A stretch of DNA of 43,935 nt from contig CAMATN010000028.1 of NCBI GenBank assembly GCA_945861155.1, positions 1 to 43,935 on the forward strand, written 5' to 3'. The notes beneath the pieces were generated by a model that searched no databases, was not told the DNA's origin, and worked only from the letters and a program-made list of their open reading frames with translations. The first letter of the stretch is position 1, and each line of letters begins with the position of its first letter. Shown piece after piece: positions 9,329-18,331 of the stretch. The DNA comes from Rhizobium sp. Q54 (lineage in GTDB: Bacteria > Pseudomonadota > Alphaproteobacteria > ATCC43930 > CGMCC-115725). A program made the translations under genes and the position numbers.

Positions 9329-10516
9329 TCAGGCGGCGTTGCGGGCGGACGCCCCCTCGGGGTCGAGGACGGCCCGGTACGGCGGGAAGGTCACGCTGAC
9401 CTCGGTGCCAACGCCAACCACGCTTTGCAACTCCAGACTGCCGCCATGCAGCTCCATGATCGCCTTGACCAGCGGCAGGCCCAGCCCGGTGCCTTGATGC
9501 GACCGGCTGAAGGTCGAATCGACCTGCTCGAAGGGCTGCAGCACGCGGTACAGATCGCCGGGCGCGATGCCGATCCCGGTGTCCTTGACGGCCAGCGTCA
9601 TCCCGACCGCGCGGTCGAACCGGACGATGATGTCGACGCAGCCGCCGGGCGGGGTAAATTTGACGGCATTGGCGACGAGGTTCAGCAGCACCTGCTTGGT
9701 CTTGCGCTCGTCGGCGCGGAGCAGCGGCACATCGTCCGCCAGCACGACCGATTCGGCCAGGTCGCCGTTGCACATGCGCCCGCTGATCAGCTGGCGGACC
9801 GAGCGGATCGTATCGCGCAGGTCGAAGACGTCCTCATGCAGTTCGAGCTTGCCGGCCTCGGCTTTCGAGAGATCGAGAATATCGTTGATGATCTGCAGCA
9901 GATGGGTGCCGCTCTCGTGGATATCGGCGACATAGGCGCGATACTGGTCGTTGCCGAGGGTGCCCAGCACCTCGCGCAGCATCATTTCGGAAAAGCCGAT
10001 GATCGCGTTGAGAGGCGTGCGCAACTCGTGGCTCATCGTCGCGAGGAAGCCGGATTTGCCGCGGCTGGCCGCTTCCGCCTCCTCCTTTGCGTGGCGAAGC
10101 GCCTCGTAGGCCGCCTCGCGCTCGCGCTGCAACGCGACCCGGTCGAAACAGCGGTCGAGCACGGCGAACAGCGAATTGGGGTCGCACGCCTTGTCGAAAT
10201 AATCATAGGCGCCGCGGCGCAGCGCCTCGATCGCGGTCTGGCTGTCGATGCCGGCCGTCATCAAGACACAGATCAGCTCCGGTTGTTCGAGGCGCAGGCG
10301 CGGGATCAGATCGACGCCCGACCCGAGGCCGCCGAGGCGCACATCGATCAGCGCAACCGGCGGCAGCTCGACACCGTCCGGCGGATTGCGCAGTAGTGCC
10401 ACCGCCCGTTCCGGGGTGTCGACGGAATGCGCGACATAGCCCCTCGGTTGCAGCATGTCGCCGAGCGACTCGGCGAAACCGAGATCGTCGTCGATGATCA
10501 GAAGCGAACGTATCAT
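9329..10516 (-). CDS. Receiver-histidine kinase hybrid
   Basis: 395 residues from ATG 10516 (an ATG at 10534 is also possible; neither has a strong ribosome site). Domain order: receiver 1-118 (IIDDD; phospho-Asp58 in LIDVRL; Lys in YFDKA), a helical linker 125-155, HisKA with H-box MSHELRTPLNAI (His163), then HATPase with N-box LLNLVANAVKF, DTGIGIA and GTGLGLPLV. There is no membrane segment, so it is cytoplasmic. It is the last gene of a minus-strand three-gene set with the double-receiver protein and the membrane kinase, implying a phosphorelay. The stop lies 15 bp from the convergent peptidase stop. Confidence 0.93.
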   Translation of the reverse strand: MIRSLLIIDDDLGFAESLGDMLQPRGYVAHSVDTPERAVALLRNPPDGVELPPVALIDVRLGGLGSGVDLIPRLRLEQPELICVLMTAGIDSQTAIEALRRGAYDYFDKACDPNSLFAVLDRCFDRVALQREREAAYEALRHAKEEAEAASRGKSGFLATMSHELRTPLNAIIGFSEMMLREVLGTLGNDQYRAYVADIHESGTHLLQIINDILDLSKAEAGKLELHEDVFDLRDTIRSVRQLISGRMCNGDLAESVVLADDVPLLRADERKTKQVLLNLVANAVKFTPPGGCVDIIVRFDRAVGMTLAVKDTGIGIAPGDLYRVLQPFEQVDSTFSRSHQGTGLGLPLVKAIMELHGGSLELQSVVGVGTEVSVTFPPYRAVLDPEGASARNAA

Positions 10517-10538
10517 TCCATTTTCTCGCCGCATCGAA

Positions 10539-11264
10539 TTACCCCGCCTGGGCTAGCGACACCGCCGACCCGATGGCGCTCAACAGCGCATTCGGATCGA
10601 ACGGCTTGAACAGCATCCCGCAGGTCTGCGATCGGAGCCGCGGATCCTCGTCGACATCCTCGTGGCCGCCGGTCACCAGCAATGTCGGCACCGTGCGGCC
10701 GGCCTGGATCAGCCGCGCATAGAGTTCGGCGCCCGACAGCACCGGCAGACGCAGGTCGAGCACCAGGCAATCGACATCCTCGGCGATCATTTTTTCGAGC
10801 GCCTCGGCGCCGGTCGCGGCGGTGTCGACGTCGTAGCCGGCAAGCTTGAGGATCGGCACGACGCTGCCGACGAACTCGGCGTCGCCATCGGCCACCAGCA
10901 CCCGGCCGCGCGGTCTGACCTTGGTCAACAACTCCAGCACCTGCATGGCGGCAAATGGTTTGTGCAGCACGCCGAGCGCACCGCCTTCGATCGCTTGCGC
11001 CACGAGCTGTTCGACGCTGTATCCGGTCATCATCATGACCTGGGCGGCCGGCCGAATCTTTTTCATTTCGAGAAAGGTCTCGACCCCGTTGATCCCGGGC
11101 AGCTTCACATCGAGCAGCACGAAATCGAAATCCGCCGTACGAAAATGCCGCAACGCCTCTTCGCCGCTATGCGCGAGCTGCGTTTCATGGCCGCGCATCT
11201 CGATCACGTCGGCGAGGCTCTCGGCGTGGTCGATGTCGTCATCGACAATCAGAACCCGGGTCAT
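10539..11264 (-). CDS. Double-receiver response regulator, no output domain
   Basis: 241 residues made of two receiver domains. The first (1-115) has IVDDDID, phospho-Asp52 in LLDVKLPGINGVE, a Thr/Ser region MMTGYS and Lys102 in LHKPFA. The second (120-238) has VADGDAE, Asp170 in VLDLRLPVLSG, LVTGG and a Lys in LFKPFDP. No DNA-binding, GGDEF or other output domain follows, so it probably acts as a phosphate shuttle or protein-protein switch between the two flanking kinases. The start codon overlaps the upstream kinase stop as ATGA (11261-11264), so translation is coupled; the longer frame to 11348 overlaps that gene and is rejected. Confidence 0.93.
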   Translation of the reverse strand: MTRVLIVDDDIDHAESLADVIEMRGHETQLAHSGEEALRHFRTADFDFVLLDVKLPGINGVETFLEMKKIRPAAQVMMMTGYSVEQLVAQAIEGGALGVLHKPFAAMQVLELLTKVRPRGRVLVADGDAEFVGSVVPILKLAGYDVDTAATGAEALEKMIAEDVDCLVLDLRLPVLSGAELYARLIQAGRTVPTLLVTGGHEDVDEDPRLRSQTCGMLFKPFDPNALLSAIGSAVSLAQAG

Positions 11265-13114
11265 GCCGCCACCTTCACCTCTTCCATCGCTTCTGCCATG
11301 GCTTCTGCCATGGCGTCTGGCTGAAGCGGCAGGCGAACCGTTACACACGTGCCCCGACCGAGCTCGCTCTCGACGGTGATTATGCCGCCATGTTGGGTTA
11401 CGATCTGTTTAACGGTCGGCAGCCCGAGCCCGGTCCCGAAGCTTTTCGTGCTGAACAGCGGTTCGAAGATGCGGCTCAGGTTTTCCGGAGCGATTCCAGG
11501 CCCGGTATCCTCGACGACGAGCACCAATTCGCCATCCTGCGTGGAGGTGCGCACACTGATCCGCTTTTCGCGATCGGGCGCGGTTTCAGCCAGCGCTTGC
11601 GCCGCGTTCTCGACCAGATTGATGACGACGCGCCTGACGCGGTCGGCGTCGACCGGCACGATCGCGTCCGCCGCGCCAAGTTCGGGGGCGAGCACCACCG
11701 CCGGCGGCACGGATTGTTCGGCCAGCATATCGGCAAGCCAGCGATCGAAACGCACGCTCGTCCGGTTCAGCTCCCGGTTCCGGGTGTATTCGAGCAGATC
11801 GGAAATGATCCGGTCGCAACGTTCGATGCTGCGCTCCATGCGCGCGATCGGGCGGTCGAGCTTTACCCCGGCATTGGTGGTCAGTTCCTTGACCGCAAAC
11901 AGCGTGTTGCGGATCGCGCTCAAGGGGTTGCGCAATTCGTGCGCGACCGTTGCGGTCAGCTGCCCCAGCACCGACAGGCGCTCGCTTTTCAAGAGCTCGG
12001 CTTCGACCGCGAGGCGGGCGCGCTCGATCTCGATCTTTTCGCCCTCGATCCTCTCGGCTCGCATTTCCGCGATCGTGTCATGGGTCTGGAACTGGCGCGC
12101 GATCAAATAAATCATGACCCCGATCGCGAACGCGCCGATCACGGCGAAACCGCCGAACCACAAGATTTGGTGGCTCCATTCGGCGAGGATCTGATCGGCG
12201 CTTCGGCTGACCGCGACGGCCGCCGGGTAATCGGCGAGCGCCCGCAACGCCTCGATCTGCCAGCCGCCCTCCGGCGCGCTCGCATGACGCACGAATGTTT
12301 CCGATGCATCGCGAAAAACGGCGGCGAGATCGGTGTCCTTGACCGCGGTCTGCGCCTTGCCCGGCTGGGCCGGGTGGCGGGCGAGGATCGCCCCCTCCGG
12401 GCCGAGCAGTACGATAACCGCGTCCGGAGCGAGCGGGACGCTGGCGAACAGCGAGGTGAAATAGGTTGCCGGAACCATCCCGACGACGGCGCCGAGCGGA
12501 ATTCCCGATGGAGAATCTACGCGATGTGCGAACGGCAGGCTGAGGGCGCCTGTTTTGGGATCGCGGATTGCCACGCCGATAAGGCTCGCCCGCGCCGGCA
12601 TGGCGCGCAGCCGGGCGGCCATATCGGAACCCGCGTCGGCCGAGTCCCCAGCCGAGTTCCCGGCCGAGATTCCAGGATGCCAAGCGCCGGCATGATTCAG
12701 CAATTCGCCATTCGAGCCGATCAGCGCCAGCCCGACAAGACGCGCCGGCCGGCCGAGCCTGCTCTGCAACAAGGCGTTGGTCTCCGGCGCCGAGGCAGCT
12801 TCGCGAAAGCGTTGCGAATCGGTGTTTGCGTTTTGGCTCAAACCGCCCGCAATCCCGGCGAGCTGTGCATCGATCGCGTCCAGGGAGCGGTTGCTCGCCG
12901 CGGCGAGAACGCTGCCGACGCGGGCCAGTTCGCGCTCGGCGGCGCTGAGCGCCTGCTGTCGCAAATGGTTTGCCGCAATCCCGGTCAAGATCAGGATTGC
13001 CGTAATCAGCGCGATTCCCGAGGCGATCAGCAACGTGACCGGCCGGATCCCCGACACTTCCTCGATGCGGCGCGTGACCAGAACATGCCGCGCCATCTGA
13101 TCGGAAGCCATCAT
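11261..13114 (-). CDS. Membrane sensor histidine kinase
   Basis: 617 residues from ATG 13114, which has GGAG six nt upstream (GTG 13129 is less likely). Order: TM1 about 25-48, an extracytoplasmic Cache-like sensor 55-315 (IGVAIRDPKTGALSLPFAHRV; GMVPATYFTSLF), TM2 about 318-338, a coiled-coil signalling helix 345-380, HisKA with VAHELRNPLSAI (His392), and HATPase with LVENAAQAL, DTGPGIAPENL and FGTGLGLPTV. The NtrB-like catalytic core and periplasmic Cache suggest sensing of a small extracellular ligand. Two in-frame 12-bp repeat tracts occur: in the sensor domain (12636-12671) and at the C-terminus (AMAEAMAEAM, about 11284-11312). It is the first gene of the phosphorelay operon. Confidence 0.93.
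   Translation of the reverse strand: MMASDQMARHVLVTRRIEEVSGIRPVTLLIASGIALITAILILTGIAANHLRQQALSAAERELARVGSVLAAASNRSLDAIDAQLAGIAGGLSQNANTDSQRFREAASAPETNALLQSRLGRPARLVGLALIGSNGELLNHAGAWHPGISAGNSAGDSADAGSDMAARLRAMPARASLIGVAIRDPKTGALSLPFAHRVDSPSGIPLGAVVGMVPATYFTSLFASVPLAPDAVIVLLGPEGAILARHPAQPGKAQTAVKDTDLAAVFRDASETFVRHASAPEGGWQIEALRALADYPAAVAVSRSADQILAEWSHQILWFGGFAVIGAFAIGVMIYLIARQFQTHDTIAEMRAERIEGEKIEIERARLAVEAELLKSERLSVLGQLTATVAHELRNPLSAIRNTLFAVKELTTNAGVKLDRPIARMERSIERCDRIISDLLEYTRNRELNRTSVRFDRWLADMLAEQSVPPAVVLAPELGAADAIVPVDADRVRRVVINLVENAAQALAETAPDREKRISVRTSTQDGELVLVVEDTGPGIAPENLSRIFEPLFSTKSFGTGLGLPTVKQIVTQHGGIITVESELGRGTCVTVRLPLQPDAMAEAMAEAMEEVKVAA
11284..11312. repeat. In-frame 12-bp repeats at kinase C-terminus
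   Basis: Degenerate 12-bp units (GCTTCTGCCATG and a close variant) encode A-M-A-E, A-M-A-E, A-M-E-E on the minus strand, just before the end of the sensor kinase and the ATGA junction with the next gene. Confidence 0.7.
12636..12671. repeat. In-frame 12-bp repeats in kinase sensor domain
   Basis: Three near-identical 12-bp units built round GGCCGAG/CTCGGCC encode the low-complexity segment SAGNSAGDSAD in the extracytoplasmic domain. Length changes would keep the frame. Confidence 0.6.
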
Positions 13115-13159
13115 TACTCGCTCCAGCACATCGTCAAGAGGGAGTTAAACATCACCCGG

Positions 13160-13174
13160 TTTACGAATGCTTAA
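13160..13174 (-). promoter_or_regulatory. Possible CtrA-like box upstream of phosphorelay operon
   Basis: Read on the minus strand this is TTAA-GCATTCG-TAAA, one base away from the alphaproteobacterial CtrA consensus TTAA-N7-TTAA. It lies 46 bp before the sensor-kinase ATG, and another TTAA half-site is at 13145-13148. This AT-rich patch stands out in GC-rich DNA. A single mismatched site is weak evidence. Confidence 0.25.
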
Positions 13175-13256
13175 CGCGTATAGTGCCCGGAATGGTTGTG
13201 CGATGCCAGGAAATCACGTTGGTGCGGGCGTTTTTATAAACGGGGCTCTCGTTCGC

Positions 13257-14575
<1,319 letters not shown>

Positions 14576-14579
<4 letters not shown>

Positions 14580-15838
14580 GCTGAATCCTCCCGGGCGGGC
14601 CTCAAGGTGCGGCCCCCATTGTCTACCGGCGGCGCGCGGCGTGCACGCGCGTTTTGCATGCCCCCAGCCGCCCGCCGCACTCCGAAAACGCCGAACCCAA
14701 AGGCCAGCGCGATAAAGCCGCCGACGACCGCGATCATGCCGAGCGCGCTGTCATGCGGCAGCACTGCGACGATAAACGTGCCGAGCGCCGCGACCGTCAT
14801 TTGCAGAAAGCCCATCAGCCCCGAGGCCGTGCCGGCGAGCCGCGGATGCGCGCCGAGCCCGGCCGCCAGGGCGGCGGGCTGGCTGATGCCGTCGCCGATC
14901 GCGCTGAGCGCGATCGGCACGAACAGCATCCACAGGTTCAGCTCGCCGAAATACCACCACAGCGCCATCATCACCGCCGCGGTCAACGCCACCGCCCGGC
15001 CGCAAAGCACCAATTTCAGGCTGCCGACCCGCACCGCGAAGCGCGCCGCGACGGCATTGCCGAGCATGTAGGTCGCCATCGGCAGCACGATCATCACCCC
15101 GTATGTGCTCGGCGGCTGGCCCAGCAAATCCGCGATCACGTAGGGCGCGCTGGCGCAGAAGGTGAACCAGGACGCGCTGCTGCACGCGCCGCACAGAGCG
15201 AAACCCATAAAATCCGGCGAGCGCAGCAGGGCGGCGTAGGACCGCGCGACGCCAACGAGGTCGAGCCGTGTCGGGTGCGGGTTGGTCTCGGGCAGCCGCG
15301 CCACCGTCAGCGCCAGCACGATCGCGCCGAGGATTCCGAGTAGCGCGAAGATCGCCCGCCAATCGACCCACTCGGCGAGATAGGCGCCGACGGCCGGCGA
15401 CATCGCCGGGGCCAGGGTCATCGCCATCATGACGAGGGCGAGGCCGCGCGCCGCGGCGTCGCGCTCGTAGACATCGCGGATGATCGCCCGCCCGAGCACG
15501 ATCCCGGCGCAGGCGCCGATCGCCTGGAGCACGCGGCCGACGATCAGCGCCGCCAGCGACCACGCAAAACCGCACAGCAGGGTTCCGGCGAGAAACATCG
15601 CCAGACCGGCGATCAGCACCGGACGACGGCCGAAACGGTCCGACACCGGCCCGTAAACGAGCTGCCCGCCGGCGATTCCTGCGAGGAACAACGTCAGCAC
15701 CAGCTGGACCCGCGCCGGGGTGTCGTCGAAGACAACGACGAGGATCGGCAGGGTCGGCACGACGATGTGCAACGCGCAAAAGGCCAGCGCGGTAATCGCC
15801 GCGAGCAGCGCCAGCGACGGCTTCCGGCCGGCGGTCAT
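14576..15838 (-). CDS. Bcr/CflA family MFS exporter
   Basis: 420 residues with about twelve hydrophobic segments. The family marks are clear: VVPTLPILVVVFDDTPARVQLVLTLFLAGIAGGQLVYGPVSDRFGRRPVL (motif A, G-P-x-S-D-R-F-G-R-R-P), GRVLQAIGACAGIVLGRAIIRDVYER (the antiporter motif C region) and AMSPAVGAYLAEWVDWRAIF. Bcr/CflA proteins are proton-driven drug or metabolite exporters of the inner membrane. The gene overlaps its neighbours on both sides by ATGA junctions (15835-15838 and 14576-14579), so it is co-translated with a GNAT enzyme and fumarylacetoacetase; the substrate is not known. Confidence 0.92.
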
Positions 15839-16551
15839 ACAGCGCTTGTTCTAAAACTCGCCAGGGTGCGGTGCTGGGTGCCGTCGGCGGCGAAATTCGC
15901 CGGATCGAGCCAGCGCTCGAACGCGCCGCGCCGCGCCGGCCACTCGCTGTCGATGATCGAGAACCAGGTGGTGTCGCGGTTGCGCCCGCGGGTCAGCGTC
16001 GCCTGGCGGAACAGCCCCTCGTACTCAAACCCGAACCGCGCGGCCGCGGCGCGCGACGGCGCGTTCAGCGAATTGCATTTCCACTCATAGCGGCGGTAGC
16101 CGAGTTCGTCGAAGACGCGGCGCATCATCAGATACATCGCTTCGGTCCCCGCCGGGCGGCGCTGCAGGCGCGGGCTGTAGGTGATGCTGCCCACTTCGAT
16201 GACCCCGACCGCCGGCTCGATCCGCATATAGGCGGCGGTCCCGACCGCCTGGCCGGTCGCGTTGTCGATGATCGCGTGGGTCAGCGGGTCGTCGTCCCGG
16301 CTGGCCGCCTCGGCCCAGCCGCGGTACTCGTCGAGCGCGGCAAAGGGGCCGCGCGGCAGGTAGGTCCACAGGCGCCCCTCGACATCTTCGGCATAGGCGG
16401 CGAAGAGTTCGGCGGCGTGGCGCTCAGGATCGAGCGGCGCGACCGTGCAGAAGCGCCCCGCCATCGCGGTGCGCGGCGGCGGCGGGCGCGGCGACCAGCC
16501 CGGCAGCGGGGCGCCGACCGGTAGCCCGAGATGATTTTGGTGCGACTCCAT
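15835..16551 (-). CDS. GNAT family N-acetyltransferase (RimJ/RimL-like)
   Basis: 238 residues from ATG 16551, which overlaps the upstream stop as TGATG. The GNAT fold is seen in VAPLDPERHAAELFAAY, AIIDNATGQAVGTAAYMRI, VIEVGSITYSPRLQRRPAGTEAMYLMMRRVF (acetyl-CoA binding region Q-R-R-x-A-G-T-E-A) and YEWKCNSLNAPSRAAAARFGFEYEGLFRQ. The last is characteristic of the RimJ/RimL-like group that acetylates protein N-termini or small amines. The substrate is not evident. It is the second gene of the coupled four-gene minus-strand operon. Confidence 0.9.
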   Translation of the reverse strand: MESHQNHLGLPVGAPLPGWSPRPPPPRTAMAGRFCTVAPLDPERHAAELFAAYAEDVEGRLWTYLPRGPFAALDEYRGWAEAASRDDDPLTHAIIDNATGQAVGTAAYMRIEPAVGVIEVGSITYSPRLQRRPAGTEAMYLMMRRVFDELGYRRYEWKCNSLNAPSRAAAARFGFEYEGLFRQATLTRGRNRDTTWFSIIDSEWPARRGAFERWLDPANFAADGTQHRTLASFRTSAV

Positions 16552-17075
16552 CAAACCCCTCCCGGCGCTTCAAAGCGCTCCGTCGTCGGAGCGTACAGCC
16601 CGACCGCGCCGCCGAGCCGCGCCGCCGCCACCTCGGCCGCCGCGAGATCCGGGAATATCGCGATGCCGCGATAGGGCACCGAGCGGTCGATCGCCACCGC
16701 TCGCAGCCAGACCAGCCCGTCCTGCACCGGGCCGGGGGCGGCGCGATCGGCGACCAGCAGGATCGCGGTCATCGGCACCTCCGGTGCGGCGTCGAGGCCG
16801 TCGAACAGGTTGCGCCGGTGCAGAGATTCGTCGACCACCGAGACGAATGGCCCCATGCCGCGGGTCCGCAGATAGATGTCGCCGTCGAAGACGGCGGGCG
16901 AGGCCACGCTGTACATCGCCAGTGACGGCGGCGGACCGGCCGCAAGCGCGCGAAAACGCTGCGCCGACGAAACCCCGGGCACCGCCGCCATCGCCGCGAG
17001 ATGGCCGCGATACCACACGTCCCACTCGGCCGTCCGGCTCGGATCGAGGAGGCCGCTTTCGCTGGTGAAGATCAT
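16551..17075 (-). CDS. EthD/dimeric alpha-beta barrel-like protein
   Basis: 174 residues from ATG 17075; a TTG at 17111 would add 12 residues but has no better ribosome site. The N-terminal half (WDVWYRGHLAAMAAVPGVSSAQRFRAL) has the W-x-x-WY...H...VPGV...RF pattern of dimeric alpha/beta barrel proteins such as EthD-like and NIPSNAP-like proteins. A second similar half (about 95-165) is less clear. The function is unknown. First gene of a tight operon with GNAT, MFS exporter and fumarylacetoacetase, which suggests a role in aromatic or ketoacid catabolism or its detoxification. Confidence 0.72.
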   Translation of the reverse strand: MIFTSESGLLDPSRTAEWDVWYRGHLAAMAAVPGVSSAQRFRALAAGPPPSLAMYSVASPAVFDGDIYLRTRGMGPFVSVVDESLHRRNLFDGLDAAPEVPMTAILLVADRAAPGPVQDGLVWLRAVAIDRSVPYRGIAIFPDLAAAEVAAARLGGAVGLYAPTTERFEAPGGV

Positions 17076-17201
17076 CCCTTGAAGCGAGCACAGGCCAATG
17101 AGGGTCGTCAACCGCGATTAGCGTCGCCGATTGGCTGTTCCGGGCCCGTTCCGGGAGAGCGCATGTCGCTCCGGATGGCGCGGAGCGGGACGAAATGCCA
17201 G

Positions 17202-17226
17202 TATAGGCCAGAGCCAATATAGGCCA
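17202..17226 (+). promoter_or_regulatory. Direct repeat TATAGGCCA upstream of GST
   Basis: TATAGGCCA occurs twice, 16 bp apart start to start, 28 bp before the GST start codon in the gap between divergent genes. The spacing and place fit a regulator half-site pair or promoter element. No regulator gene is adjacent. Confidence 0.25.
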
Positions 17227-17253
17227 AAAGCGGCAATCACCCCGGAGACCCCG

Positions 17254-17982
17254 ATGATCGACCTCTATGCGATGGGCAGCCCCAATGTCGTCAAGATCTA
17301 CATCGCCCTTGAGGAAATGGGTCTCCCCTACACGGCGCATCCGGTCGATGTTTTTGGCGAGGCGCAGTTTTCTCCGGAGTTTCTGAAGCTCAACCCCAAC
17401 GCCAAAGTGCCGGTGATCGTCGACCCCGAAGGCCCCAGGGAGGCTGTCGGCGGGCAGCCTTACACGGTGTTCGAATCGGGTGCGATCCTGGTCTACCTCG
17501 CCGACAAGACCGGGCGGTTCCTGGCGAAGGACGGCGCCGCGCGCTATGACGCGCTGCAATGGATGATGGTTCAGATGACCACAATCGGGCCGATGTTCGG
17601 GCAATACGTCCATTTCATGCGGTTCGCGCCCAAGGGCAACGACTATTCGCTCGACCGCTACCGCACCCAGGTCCGGCGCGTTCTCGAAGTTCTGGAAACT
17701 CGCCTCGCCGCGGTCCCGTTCCTCGGCGGACAAAGCTATTCGATCGCCGATATCGCGACCTTCCCGTGGGCTCGCAATATCGGCCCGCTGCTCGGCAAGG
17801 CGGCCGAGGGCGATTTTCCGAGGCTGATGGCGTGGGTGGCCGGCATCGCGGCGCGACCCGCCGTTATTCGCGCGCTCGCCGCGGTCGACGATGTGAGGAC
17901 CAAGACCACCCAGTTCGACCAGGCGAACGCCGAGGCGATGGACCGGCTGTTCGGCCGCGGCAAACACAATGCCGCCGCCTGA
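17254..17982 (+). CDS. Glutathione S-transferase family protein
   Basis: 242 residues. The N-terminal thioredoxin-like domain (1-90) begins MIDLYAMGSPNVVKIYIALEE with the S-P-N near the expected catalytic position, followed by LNPNAKVPVIVD (cis-Pro) and FESGAILVYLADKTG (the E-S glutathione-binding pair). The helical C-terminal domain has YSIADIATFPWA. This fits the YghU/YfcG-type GSTs, which can act as disulfide reductases, but another detoxifying role is equally possible. ATG 17254 is favoured because homologous N-termini start at this point. The 3' end overlaps the next gene by 14 nt. Confidence 0.92.
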   Translation: MIDLYAMGSPNVVKIYIALEEMGLPYTAHPVDVFGEAQFSPEFLKLNPNAKVPVIVDPEGPREAVGGQPYTVFESGAILVYLADKTGRFLAKDGAARYDALQWMMVQMTTIGPMFGQYVHFMRFAPKGNDYSLDRYRTQVRRVLEVLETRLAAVPFLGGQSYSIADIATFPWARNIGPLLGKAAEGDFPRLMAWVAGIAARPAVIRALAAVDDVRTKTTQFDQANAEAMDRLFGRGKHNAAA

Positions 17983-18331
17983 AGCCGGGCTTTTGGCGTC
18001 GTTGCGCCGGAAGCTGCGGGCGCTGACCTCCGTGGCGAGGGATTCAGGCGCGACCGCCGCCGAGCGGGCCAACGCCAACGCCTTGAAAAAACGGCTGGAG
18101 CAGCGACTTCGCGAGGCCGGATCTCCCGCCGGGGATTGGACGGACGGCGCCTTTCGTCTCGGCCGGTGGGCGAGGGGGGTGCGGAAATCCGCGTCGCCCC
18201 CGTCGCCCGCTTCACCTGCGTCACCTACGTCACCTACGTCACCTGCGTCACCCACGGGAGATTGGACGGATAACGCCTTCCGGCTCGGCAAGGCGGTTCG
18301 CCGAGGCATCAAGAAATTGTCGTCGGATTGA
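17969..18331 (+). CDS. Small basic protein with duplicated GDWTD motif
   Basis: 120 residues, no confident family. Three parts: a helical N-terminus (about 1-50; LLASLRRKLRALTSVARDSG followed by ATAAERANANALKKRLEQRL), which slightly recalls the DUF2786 N-terminal helix; a motif GDWTDGAFRLGRWARGVRK (55-73); a Ser-Pro rich linker encoded by seven 9-bp units; and a second motif copy GDWTDNAFRLGKAVRRGIKK. It overlaps the GST gene by 14 nt and its own last 23 nt overlap the end of the convergent MATE gene. The protein is basic and likely cytoplasmic. The duplicated motif and the frame-consistent linker support real coding, but the function is unknown. Confidence 0.6.
   Translation: MPPPEAGLLASLRRKLRALTSVARDSGATAAERANANALKKRLEQRLREAGSPAGDWTDGAFRLGRWARGVRKSASPPSPASPASPTSPTSPASPTGDWTDNAFRLGKAVRRGIKKLSSD
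18194..18256 (+). repeat. Seven 9-bp tandem repeats (Ser-Pro-x)
   Basis: Units such as TCACCTGCG and TCACCTACG repeat seven times with small variation and encode S-P-P/A/T repeats linking the two GDWTD motifs. Units 3 to 6 are almost identical, implying recent unit gain. Confidence 0.9.
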
